From JAFMDF01 sp964644655 (GTDB taxonomy: Bacteria > Bacteroidota > Bacteroidia > Chitinophagales > Saprospiraceae), in the NCBI GenBank assembly GCA_964644655.1, contig CAZXYA010000419.1, positions 1 through 8,295 of the forward strand: 8,295 bases of DNA, written 5' to 3'. Position 1 is the stretch's first letter. Every line of letters starts with the position of its first letter. Shown here one piece after another: positions 1 to 6,504 of the stretch. The translations under genes were made by a program, and so were the position numbers. The notes below the pieces were generated by a model, which was not told the DNA's origin, did no database searches, and was given only the letters and a program-made list of their open reading frames with translations.

Positions 1-1
1 A

Positions 2-118
2 AAAAAGAGTCAGACAGACTTAAAACAAAACGATTTGTAAAAAAAGGGTCTGCCTGACCGATTCTGGATAAATGTGGTTAGGAAGTATCCTTGAAATCGT
101 TAAATTTTGACTCTTTTT
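2..118. repeat. Two overlapping imperfect inverted repeats at the left edge
   Basis: GTCAGACAGAC (9-19) can pair with GTCTGCCTGAC (48-58) with one G-U or mismatch position. AAAAAGAGTCA (2-12) is the exact inverse of TGACTCTTTTT (108-118). The two foldings share bases 9-12, so they exclude each other. Read on the minus strand, 59-39 is a short GGTC/GACC stem followed by seven T residues, which could act as a terminator for minus-strand transcripts. The remaining sequence up to 218 holds no credible ORF. In frame 1, codons 1-54 are open up to a TGA at 55-57 and could be the tail of a plus-strand gene, but nothing recognisable is encoded. Confidence 0.35.
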
Positions 119-218
119 AAGCGAAAAATCTTTTGTTTTTGGCATAATTTCACTCCGCTTTATTAATAACCATAAGTGAGAAAAATTATACCTGTAAAAT
201 CTAGAGATAAACTATTTT

Positions 219-287
219 GTTCTCGGTTGTCAGTTATCAGTTGTCGGTTTGAATTAAGGCAACCGAGAACTGACAACCGAGAACCGA
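219..287. repeat. Inverted GTTNTCR heptanucleotide repeat (hairpin) at the 3' end of amt
   Basis: The left arm is four consecutive heptamers of consensus GTTNTCR: GTTCTCG (219-225), GTTGTCA (226-232), GTTATCA (233-239) and GTTGTCG (240-246). The right arm holds three units of the complement YGANAAC: CGAGAAC (264-270), TGACAAC (271-277) and CGAGAAC (278-284). Bases 219-235 and 268-284 are exact inverses (17 bp). A second folding pairs 238-249 with 261-272 at 11 of 12 positions. The element ends directly beside the amt stop codon (289-291), so an amt transcript would carry it as its 3' end. It could work as a terminator or mRNA-end protector, or it could simply be a dispersed repeat. Confidence 0.8.
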
Positions 288-288
288 A

Positions 289-1503
289 TTATATTTGATA
301 AGCTTGCATTTCGTGTTCGCCAATATCCAATCCTCTTGCTTCTTCTTCTTCATCCACTCGGATACCCATTGTTGCTTTTAAAGCAAAGAATACAATAAAA
401 GCAAAAGCGAAAGAGAAAACACCGATTGAGGCAATACCTATTAATTGATTAACTATTTGATCGCCACCTGCTTTGGACCCGAAAAGACCAACTGCTAGTG
501 TTCCGAAGATACCACAAACTAAGTGTACAGACGTTGCACCTACAGGATCATCAATTTTTCGTTTATCGAAGAAAACGACAGACAAAGGAATAATAGCACC
601 CGCAATTAAACCAATAATGATAGATTCAAGTGGAGACATTAAATCAGCTCCAGCAGTAATCCCTACTAAACCACCTAAGATACCATTTAAGACCATTGGT
701 AAATCATAGTTCTTAAACATAATTAAAGAAACGATGAAAGCACCAATTGCACCTGCAGCAGCAGCTAAAGAAGTAGTTACGAATACTAAAGATACGCCTC
801 CTGGGTCAGCAGATAAAACAGAACCTCCGTTAAATCCGAACCATCCGAACCATAATAAAAAGACACCGATAGCCGCTAAAGGCATAGAATGACCAGTAAT
901 TGGTTTGATACCATTTGCTGTATATTTCCCAGCTCTTGGTCCTAATAACATGGCACCAGCTAATGCCCCCCAGCCACCTACGGAGTGAACTAAAGTAGAA
1001 CCTGCAAAATCATGGAAGCCTCTTTCAGCTAACCAGCCTCCACCCCATTGCCACATACCTGTAATTGGGTAAGAAATAGTCACAAATAATACACAGAATA
1101 TTAAGAATGGGCCTAATTTAACCCGTTCTGCCACAGCACCTGAAACAATAGTACAACAAGTAGCAGCAAACATGGCTTGGAAAATAAAATCAGTCCAATA
1201 AGTATAACCTCCGTCAGCATATTCAATTAATCCTGCCGCACCTTCTGGCATCGTTAATCCAAATCCAGCAAATCCAAAAAATCCACCACCATCACCACCT
1301 GGGTACATGAGGTTAAACCCTACTGCATAATAGGATAAAAGTCCTATTGCAACAATCATACAATTTTTAAATAAAATATTAACAACGTTTTTCTTTTGCA
1401 CAAAACCAGATTCTAAGGTAGCGAATCCTAAGTGCATGATGAACACAAGGGCGGTAGCAACCAGCATCCAAGTGTTATTTGCGGTAAATAATCCTTCAGT
1501 CAT
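289..1503 (-). CDS. amt: Ammonium transporter, Amt family
   Basis: A 404-residue polytopic inner-membrane channel that conducts ammonium/ammonia into the cell. Family landmarks are intact. By alignment from memory to E. coli AmtB they are the gate phenylalanines F112 and F224 (in WFGFN), the conserved D165 in FHDFAGSTLVHSVGG, and the pore twin histidines H173 and H327 (in GATSVHLVCG). The cytoplasmic tail has the conserved GLDIxEH...AY pattern (391-402), which couples subunits and mediates PII regulation. There is no cleavable signal peptide, as is common outside the proteobacteria. The start gives a normal family N-terminus; the Shine-Dalgarno is weak (GAAAG immediately before ATG). It lies downstream of the PII gene on the same strand with a 364-nt gap in which I see no clear terminator or promoter, so cotranscription is plausible. 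The stop abuts a heptamer-repeat hairpin. Confidence 0.97.
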   Translation of the reverse strand: MTEGLFTANNTWMLVATALVFIMHLGFATLESGFVQKKNVVNILFKNCMIVAIGLLSYYAVGFNLMYPGGDGGGFFGFAGFGLTMPEGAAGLIEYADGGYTYWTDFIFQAMFAATCCTIVSGAVAERVKLGPFLIFCVLFVTISYPITGMWQWGGGWLAERGFHDFAGSTLVHSVGGWGALAGAMLLGPRAGKYTANGIKPITGHSMPLAAIGVFLLWFGWFGFNGGSVLSADPGGVSLVFVTTSLAAAAGAIGAFIVSLIMFKNYDLPMVLNGILGGLVGITAGADLMSPLESIIIGLIAGAIIPLSVVFFDKRKIDDPVGATSVHLVCGIFGTLAVGLFGSKAGGDQIVNQLIGIASIGVFSFAFAFIVFFALKATMGIRVDEEEEARGLDIGEHEMQAYQI

Positions 1504-1867
1504 CTTTCGTTTAAAGTTAATTAATTAAAGAATTAAGGCACTAATTCAATCATCAATTACTATCAACTCGAACAGTTAAGATAATAATTTGAGTGTTATT
1601 CTCTGATACATTCATCCAGAAAATAGAAATGAATAAGACCTTTTTAAAAACTAATTCGGTTAGTGATAAATTAAAGGAAAATGGAGAAGGAAGGAGAAAT
1701 CGAAGGCTATACTATAGATTATTAATGATTCATTCAGAACAGAGTCGCCCAGCAATGAGATACTAATAAGCCATAATTTCCAAAAAACTTTCTAATTTAT
1801 CCAGAACACTTTTCTAAACTCCCTTAAATTAATACTTGGTTAGGACGGGAATAATAAATAAAATACA
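1504..1867. other. 364-nt spacer between the PII gene and amt
   Basis: No credible gene on either strand. The longest Shine-Dalgarno-preceded ORF noticed is 14 codons (1681-1725, plus). I found no exact Bacteroidota TAnnTTTG box reading toward amt and no strong hairpin followed by a T tract behind the PII gene. The spacer is therefore unusually long for a glnK-amt pair but has no resolved signal. It could hold a diverged promoter or a processed RNA leader. Confidence 0.5.
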
Positions 1868-2209
1868 TTAAAGTGCATCAGCACCAGTTTCGCCAGTTCT
1901 TACTCTAGTAATAGAAGAAACATCATAAACAGTAATTTTTCCGTCTCCTACTTTACCAGTTTGACCAGCTTTTACAATAGTTTCAACGATTTCTTCTACT
2001 TTACTGTCATTAGCGACAATGTCTAATTGTAGACGTGCAATGTAATCTGCATCGTAAACGCTACCACGGTAGACCCGTTGTTCTTTTTGAAGTCCAAATC
2101 CTTTTACATCACTCATGGTGAAGAATCGTACTCCAATATTTGCTAAAGCATCTCGAATAGCATCGAATTTTGATAATCTAACAACTGCTTCGATTTTTTT
2201 CATCAGCAT
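1868..2209 (-). CDS. glnK: Nitrogen regulatory protein PII (GlnB/GlnK family)
   Basis: A small trimeric signalling protein that binds ATP/ADP and 2-oxoglutarate; beside amt its usual job is to plug the ammonium channel when nitrogen is plentiful. The core is clearly PII: KGFGLQK (36-42), the T-loop with YRGSVY (47-52), the ATP-site motif TGKVGDGKI (84-92), and arginines R102 and R104 before TGE. Length (113 aa) is typical. Y52 aligns with the uridylylated Tyr51 of E. coli GlnB, but the T-loop is one residue shorter, and E. coli K58 and K60 correspond to R59 and Q61. The drawn start gives MLMKKIEA; the internal ATG at 2203 would give the usual MKKIEA beginning and is equally likely, because neither has a clear Shine-Dalgarno. 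Linkage to amt argues for glnK rather than glnB. Confidence 0.95.
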   Translation of the reverse strand: MLMKKIEAVVRLSKFDAIRDALANIGVRFFTMSDVKGFGLQKEQRVYRGSVYDADYIARLQLDIVANDSKVEEIVETIVKAGQTGKVGDGKITVYDVSSITRVRTGETGADAL

Positions 2210-2739
2210 TGATTTTGTTTGTGAACTAAATAAAAATAAGCTTTATTCCTAGTTGAATTGCCATAGAGTAACGTGCTATTCAGCCTGAAGAATAAAGTTT
2301 ACTAAACAATTTTTTTGATTCAAAACAAATTGGAATTTACTATTTATTTGGTTGTTTTTAGGTCTTTTTCTTAAAAACTAAAAATTCCAAAATTTCAATA
2401 GCTAAAAAAAATGTTAGTTATTTGTAAATGCTATTATATAAGATTTAGCCAAATAATTATTAACTGTAAAAGAACTTTTGTTGTAAGGATGTTAAATAAT
2501 TATGATGCAAATTTAGGTCGCAATCTGCAATTATCAAAATGAGATATTGTCTTTTTTACCATATCTATATATCCTATTTTTTTCCTATTTCTAAAACAGA
2601 ACATAATTCTTTTTCCCCCTTTCCTACCAAATTATTATTAGTCATGTAATTAAGGTTTAATAAAAACTGGTAAGAACTGTCAAAAGGTTTTTTTTATAAA
2701 AATTAACGATTATTTTTTCAGAAATTGCGATTATTATAA
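2210..2739. other. 530-nt divergent intergenic region between the PII gene and the HhH/barrel gene
   Basis: Very A+T-rich, with several T tracts and no gene-like ORF. It must contain the promoters of both divergent genes. On the minus strand an exact Bacteroidota-type promoter (2508-2538) points to the PII gene, implying a leader of about 290 nt. Within that leader, CTTTATTC (2241-2248) and GAATAAAG (2290-2297) form an 8-bp inverted repeat. No TAnnTTTG match was found reading toward 2740. Confidence 0.5.
2508..2538 (-). promoter_or_regulatory. Putative Bacteroidota-type promoter for the PII gene
   Basis: On the minus strand, TTTG (2538-2535) is followed after 19 nt by TAAATTTG (2515-2508), an exact match to the TTTG/TAnnTTTG promoter known for the primary sigma factor of this phylum. 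Transcription would start near 2501, about 290 nt before the PII start codon. In sequence this A+T-rich a chance match is possible, and a closer promoter may exist. Confidence 0.4.
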
Positions 2740-4911
2740 ATGTCGCCGAGAAAATCTTATTTTTTGAATTTTTTTATACATTTTTTTTCTATAGGTATTT
2801 GCTTGATTTTGACAACCCAAACCGTTGCTCAGGTAGATTCTATTGGTTTGCCTAATGAATTGGCTTATCAAATTGAAAGCTACATAGAAAATCTAGAGGC
2901 AGAAGTAGATTTTGATTATAACACCTTATATGAAACCCTTAACACCCATTTACAAAAACCTTTGAACCTTAATACTGCCAATGATTACCAATTAGAAAAT
3001 TTAGGTTTATTGAGTAGCACGCAAATTAATAGTCTCCTTAACTACAAAATTAAGAATGGTGATTTGCTATCGGTTTATGAATTACAGGCCATTCCAAGTT
3101 TTGATATTCCTACTATTTATAGAATCCTTCCCTTTGTTACTGTTAATCGAAGTTTGGATGATTTGAATGAAACATTTGCTAGTATTATAGAAAAAAGTCA
3201 AAAAAATCTATTTTTAAGATGGAGCAGAAATCTTGAAATTCCACAAGGATTTAAAATAAAAGGAGATGATTCAGTTCCAGCTTATCGAGGAGACATTAAT
3301 AAATACTATTTACGCTATGCACAGACTTACGAAAATCGGATCAGTTTTGGGATAACCTTAGAAAAAGATCCTGGAGAGGAATTTTTTAAAGGCAAGAATC
3401 AGCAAGGATTTGATTTTAACTCTATACATTTTATGTATAAAAAAGTCAGTAAAAGAATTGATAGAATTGTCTTAGGTGATTTTCGAGCACAGTTTGGACA
3501 GGGCTTAATTTTAAATACAGGCTTTTCTCCTGGCAAAAGTGCTTTTGTGACCAATATTCGTCGATCAGGCGCTACCTTAAACAGATTTACCTCTGTTAAT
3601 GAACAAAATTACTTAAGAGGTGCAGGAGCTACTATTAATTTGAGCAAGCAATTAAAATTAAGCCATTTTATTTCTAGCAGAAAAAGAGATGGGAATTTCA
3701 TTGCCGCAGATACGTCGGATGTAGATTTAGAAATTCAAAACTTCACTTCTTTACAATTGTCAGGTTTGCACCGAACAGAAAGGGAGATAGCTACTAAGAA
3801 TACTTTAAATCAGTTCACCATAGGATCAAGTTTAAAATATAAAAATCGTAAAGCTAGTATTGGTTTAAATTTTTTATACAATCAATTCGATCAAACATTA
3901 GGAAAATCTAATAGACCATCTAATAAATTTGCTTTCCAAGGAGAAGCATTATTAAATGCTAGTGTAGACTATACTTATTTCTATAAAAATTTCACTTTTT
4001 TTGGTGAAACAGCTTGGAGTGACAATCAGCAATTCGCAACTGTTAATGGGATTATTGCTACTTTAAATCCCAAAGTATCCTTTTCGATTCATAGTCGCTT
4101 CTTCCCTAAAAATTTTCATAGTTTATTTGGGCAAACCTTCTCTGAAACCACAGGTACGAGTAATGAGAACGGAATATATATGGGCTTAGAAATTCGGCCA
4201 ACTAATGAATGGCGATTTGTCGGCTATATAGATAACTGGCAACACCCTTGGTTGCGATTTAGAGCTGATGCCCCTTCCAAAGGAAAAGAATATTATGCTA
4301 GAGTTACTTTTTATAAACGTAGAAATATGGAGGTTTATATTCATTGGAAATACGAACGCAAGCAAGAAAGTTATCGCTTAGACTACAGTCAAATAGATGA
4401 GTTATTATTTAAAGAAAAAACCAATATTCGGTTACAACTAAATAAAAAAGTAACCAAGAGATTAGAATTGAGAAGTCGTTTGGAATGGTCTATTTTTGAT
4501 ATAGAAAAAAGTAGTAACCCAGATGGTTTGATTTGGTATGACCAGGCTTTTCAAACCCAATCAGCCGTAAAAAGTAATGGATTTCTAGCTTATCAGGACA
4601 TTATATATAAGCCTGCAAATATTCCATTCTCTTTTACTACTCGTTTTGCTATTTTTGAAGTGGATGATTTTAATGCTAGAATTTATGCCTTTGAAAATGA
4701 TGTCTCTTATCAATTTTCTATTCCAGCCTATTATAATAAAGGTAGTCGATTTTATTTTAATCTAAAATATCGGGCAAGAAAACATTTAACTTTAGAGGCT
4801 AGATATGCTCAAACGTATTGGGCGAATCAAGATGGATTTAGTAGCGGGAATAATCGAATTGAAGGGCAGACTAAATCGTCTGTAAAAGTGCAGGTTAGGT
4901 GGCGATTTTAG
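2740..4911 (+). CDS. Secreted helix-hairpin-helix protein with predicted outer-membrane beta-barrel
   Basis: A 723-residue protein of unknown function. Residues 1-31 form a signal peptide: basic start (RK at 4-5), hydrophobic core, and a TVAQ end with cleavage near 30/31, so it is exported. Residues about 74-120 carry a ComEA-like helix-hairpin-helix signature (PLNLNTANDYQLENLGLLS... followed by YKIKNGDLLSVYELQAI). From about 155 to the end the sequence alternates polar and aromatic residues in many short strands and finishes in ...VQVRWRF, a terminal Phe typical of outer-membrane barrels. This architecture matches uncharacterised Bacteroidota proteins usually named 'helix-hairpin-helix domain-containing protein'. 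The HhH would lie in the periplasm; whether it binds DNA or makes protein contacts is unknown. The ATG lacks a clear Shine-Dalgarno. The gene converges on the nuclease gene with a 23-nt gap and stands alone on its strand. Confidence 0.85.
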   Translation: MSPRKSYFLNFFIHFFSIGICLILTTQTVAQVDSIGLPNELAYQIESYIENLEAEVDFDYNTLYETLNTHLQKPLNLNTANDYQLENLGLLSSTQINSLLNYKIKNGDLLSVYELQAIPSFDIPTIYRILPFVTVNRSLDDLNETFASIIEKSQKNLFLRWSRNLEIPQGFKIKGDDSVPAYRGDINKYYLRYAQTYENRISFGITLEKDPGEEFFKGKNQQGFDFNSIHFMYKKVSKRIDRIVLGDFRAQFGQGLILNTGFSPGKSAFVTNIRRSGATLNRFTSVNEQNYLRGAGATINLSKQLKLSHFISSRKRDGNFIAADTSDVDLEIQNFTSLQLSGLHRTEREIATKNTLNQFTIGSSLKYKNRKASIGLNFLYNQFDQTLGKSNRPSNKFAFQGEALLNASVDYTYFYKNFTFFGETAWSDNQQFATVNGIIATLNPKVSFSIHSRFFPKNFHSLFGQTFSETTGTSNENGIYMGLEIRPTNEWRFVGYIDNWQHPWLRFRADAPSKGKEYYARVTFYKRRNMEVYIHWKYERKQESYRLDYSQIDELLFKEKTNIRLQLNKKVTKRLELRSRLEWSIFDIEKSSNPDGLIWYDQAFQTQSAVKSNGFLAYQDIIYKPANIPFSFTTRFAIFEVDDFNARIYAFENDVSYQFSIPAYYNKGSRFYFNLKYRARKHLTLEARYAQTYWANQDGFSSGNNRIEGQTKSSVKVQVRWRF

Positions 4912-4934
4912 TATTCAATTTTAATTTTTTAGCT

Positions 4935-5840
4935 TTATAATAATAGCCTCGCCTCTTCCAAGCCAGTTATTTTTATAGTTTCAGCAATTGGGGTATTTTG
5001 TTGCAATAAATGCTTGGCAAATTGAATTTGCATGGCTTGTTGTTTTTGTTTGGCTTTTTCCTCTCTTTGTTTGGCTTCTTTTAATTCTTCTTTTTGGCGA
5101 ACTAATTGAGCCTCTTGATTTTTAAAAATATCATCTATTTCTTCTTCTCCTTTTAATTGGTTTCTAAATTGCTCATCTTGAACAGGGCCTCCTAAATAAT
5201 TAACGATGTCTCTAAATTCTTCTGGAATTTCCTCTAAATTCAAGATAAATTTATCAGATGTTGCCCAAGATTGATTAAAAAGCAATAAAAATTGTTCTAA
5301 ACGACTTTGTCGCTCTGTTTTCAACCGTCTTATTTGAATAATACGCGTTTTATGTGTCAGTAATCCAATAAAATCACTTGCCACTTTAACTTCTTTTTTA
5401 GTAACGGCATTTGTTATTTTATTATCAATATTTACTGCTAGATAAGGAATATCGATTACATTATACCCTAAAATGTAAATCGAAATAATTGGATAGGCCT
5501 TATTTTCTTCTTCTCCTAAAGCATTAGTAACAACCTCTTTCTTACTATAGCTCTCTCCTAAATAAGTCCGAAAACGCAATAAATTAGTAGGTAATTTAGA
5601 TTTTTGTAATTCAATTAAGACTTTTTGTTTTTCTCCATACTCATTTATGATAATTGCGCTAAAATCTAAACGGTACAATTTAAAACCTCTGTATTTATTT
5701 ACAGTTATCACTTCTTGTTGTTCAACTGCTAATTCTATGACTTCACATTCTAACAAAGTAGAAAGTACTTTTTTAGCAATACGATTATTCTGCATTAGAT
5801 ACTTAAATGCATAGTCATAAAGAGGATTTACAATTTTCAT
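4935..5840 (-). CDS. Rpn family / PD-(D/E)XK nuclease family transposase-like protein
   Basis: A 301-residue protein of the Rpn/TIGR01784 (PDDEXK_2) group, predicted cytoplasmic DNA endonucleases related to E. coli RpnA-E, which promote RecA-independent recombination. The N-terminus NPLYDYAFKYLM (5-16) is the family opening motif with D9, F12 and K13. The nuclease core shows D59 in YRLDFSAII and E77-L-Q79-K80 in VLIELQKSK, the D...ExQ/K active-site pattern. Residues about 240-272 are a charged coiled coil rich in Lys, Glu and Gln. The C-terminus ends with a short helical TGLEEA motif (292-297), usual for the family. It looks full length and intact. No terminal inverted repeats or target duplications flank it, so it is a stand-alone gene rather than a complete insertion sequence. 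It has its own promoter-like sequence at 5857-5888. Confidence 0.9.
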   Translation of the reverse strand: MKIVNPLYDYAFKYLMQNNRIAKKVLSTLLECEVIELAVEQQEVITVNKYRGFKLYRLDFSAIIINEYGEKQKVLIELQKSKLPTNLLRFRTYLGESYSKKEVVTNALGEEENKAYPIISIYILGYNVIDIPYLAVNIDNKITNAVTKKEVKVASDFIGLLTHKTRIIQIRRLKTERQSRLEQFLLLFNQSWATSDKFILNLEEIPEEFRDIVNYLGGPVQDEQFRNQLKGEEEIDDIFKNQEAQLVRQKEELKEAKQREEKAKQKQQAMQIQFAKHLLQQNTPIAETIKITGLEEARLLL

Positions 5841-5856
5841 AAATGAATATTTTCAT

Positions 5857-5888
5857 CAAAAATAACCTTTTCGGCCTAATATTACAAA
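5857..5888 (-). promoter_or_regulatory. Putative Bacteroidota-type promoter for the Rpn nuclease gene
   Basis: On the minus strand, TTTG (5888-5885) is followed after 20 nt by TATTTTTG (5864-5857), an exact match to TAnnTTTG. The inferred start near 5850 leaves a leader of about 10 nt before the ATG at 5840. Position and spacing both fit well. Confidence 0.55.
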
Positions 5889-5940
5889 TAACAACTTTGT
5901 TTTATCAATAAAAAATGTTTAAATAAATTTTTAAAAACTA

Positions 5941-5971
5941 TTTGTAGTTAATGTAAAAATCCTCATTTTTG
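5941..5971 (+). promoter_or_regulatory. Possible promoter for the truncated DUF4130-like gene
   Basis: TTTG (5941-5944) is followed after 19 nt by CATTTTTG (5964-5971), one base away from TAnnTTTG. A start near 5978 would leave only about 9 nt before the ATG at 5987. The short ORF may therefore still be transcribed. Confidence 0.35.
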
Positions 5972-5986
5972 CAATAGACTAAAATA

Positions 5987-6304
5987 ATGCAAACAACTTC
6001 AAAAAAATACCTAATTCTATTATATGATAATACCCTCGACGGTTTATTATCCGCTATATTTGATGTCTATCGACTTAAATTAGATGATTTTACTATTGTT
6101 CCTAGGGTAAATTTTCAAGAAACCTTATTTAAACCAACCTTAAATGTATCGACTAATAAATCCAAAGCCAACCGAATCAAAATCGGTATAAGGCGAAAAA
6201 CGAATCAAAACCTACTACCCTATTTAGGTCATTATTTTGATGCTTCTATACAAAAGGAGCAATCTATTTATCAATTTGTACATCAGGTTTTTCAATCGAA
6301 ATAA
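5987..6304 (+). pseudogene. N-terminal fragment of a DUF4130/TIGR03915-type DNA-metabolism protein
   Basis: A 105-residue ORF. Its opening, KYLILLYDNTLDGLLSAIFDVYRLK (7-31), followed by ETLF...NVSTNKSKANRIKIGIRRK, resembles from memory the start of TIGR03915 proteins (roughly LYDGTFEGLLTAVFEAYERK... LF... TDxEKAxRVxxGLxKK). The last residues, SIYQFVHQVFQSK, match the part just before the DUF4130 domain. Full-length relatives are about 250 residues, so some 60% is missing. The stop at 6302-6304 is followed within 9 nt by the heptamer-repeat block, which suggests loss of the 3' end. Full-length members are normally coupled to a radical-SAM protein (TIGR03916) with a proposed DNA repair or modification role; no such partner is visible here. 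The fragment could instead be a short expressed protein. Assignment rests on pattern memory only. Confidence 0.55.
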
Positions 6305-6312
6305 AACGTCAG

Positions 6313-6504
6313 AATTTTGCTAGTTGCTAGTTGTTCTACGGTAACTGGTGAATAAAGAATTAAATTTCTAACAATTTAGAATTGTTATCAGTTGTCGGTT
6401 ATCAGTTAGGTTCATAACTAAAGAACTACCAACCGATAACTGACAATTTTTTAAATTAAACTGGTATTTATTTGATTCCTAGACTACTAGCAACTAGCAA
6501 AATT
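6313..6504. repeat. Nested inverted heptanucleotide-repeat block between convergent genes
   Basis: The outer arms are exact 19-bp inverses: AATTTTGCTAGTTGCTAGT (6313-6331, with two tandem TGCTAGT units) and its complement at 6486-6504. Inside is a second inverted repeat of the GTTNTCR family also seen at 219-287: GTTATCA (6384-6390), GTTGTCG (6391-6397) and GTTATCA (6398-6404), against CGATAAC (6434-6440) and TGACAAT (6441-6447). The best inner stem pairs 6389-6400 with 6431-6442 (11 of 12 exact, the other G-U), and beyond a 3-nt bulge 6380-6385 with 6443-6448. The right outer arm overlaps the first two bases of the namZ stop triplet (6503-6505). The block has no coding capacity. It may serve as a bidirectional terminator between the convergent genes. 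Confidence 0.85.

Noticed and set aside
219..287. CRISPR array
   Set aside because: The repeats are seven bases, contiguous and inverted, with no spacers and no cas genes.
473..709. 78-codon plus-strand ORF
   Set aside because: It lies wholly inside amt on the opposite strand, has low-complexity composition and resembles nothing; it is a shadow of the real gene.
1681..1725. 14-codon plus-strand ORF preceded by AAAGGA
   Set aside because: Spacing of the purine tract to ATG is too short, the peptide is tiny, and there is no supporting context.
4935..5840. Complete insertion sequence around the nuclease gene
   Set aside because: The protein family is called transposase-like, but no terminal inverted repeats or target-site duplications bracket this gene.
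6304..6330. Shifted frame after the DUF4130-like stop reading KRQNFASC
   Set aside because: It superficially resembles the next residues of full-length relatives, which would imply a frameshift, but it ends after eight codons and lies mostly in the repeat arm; chance is the simpler explanation.
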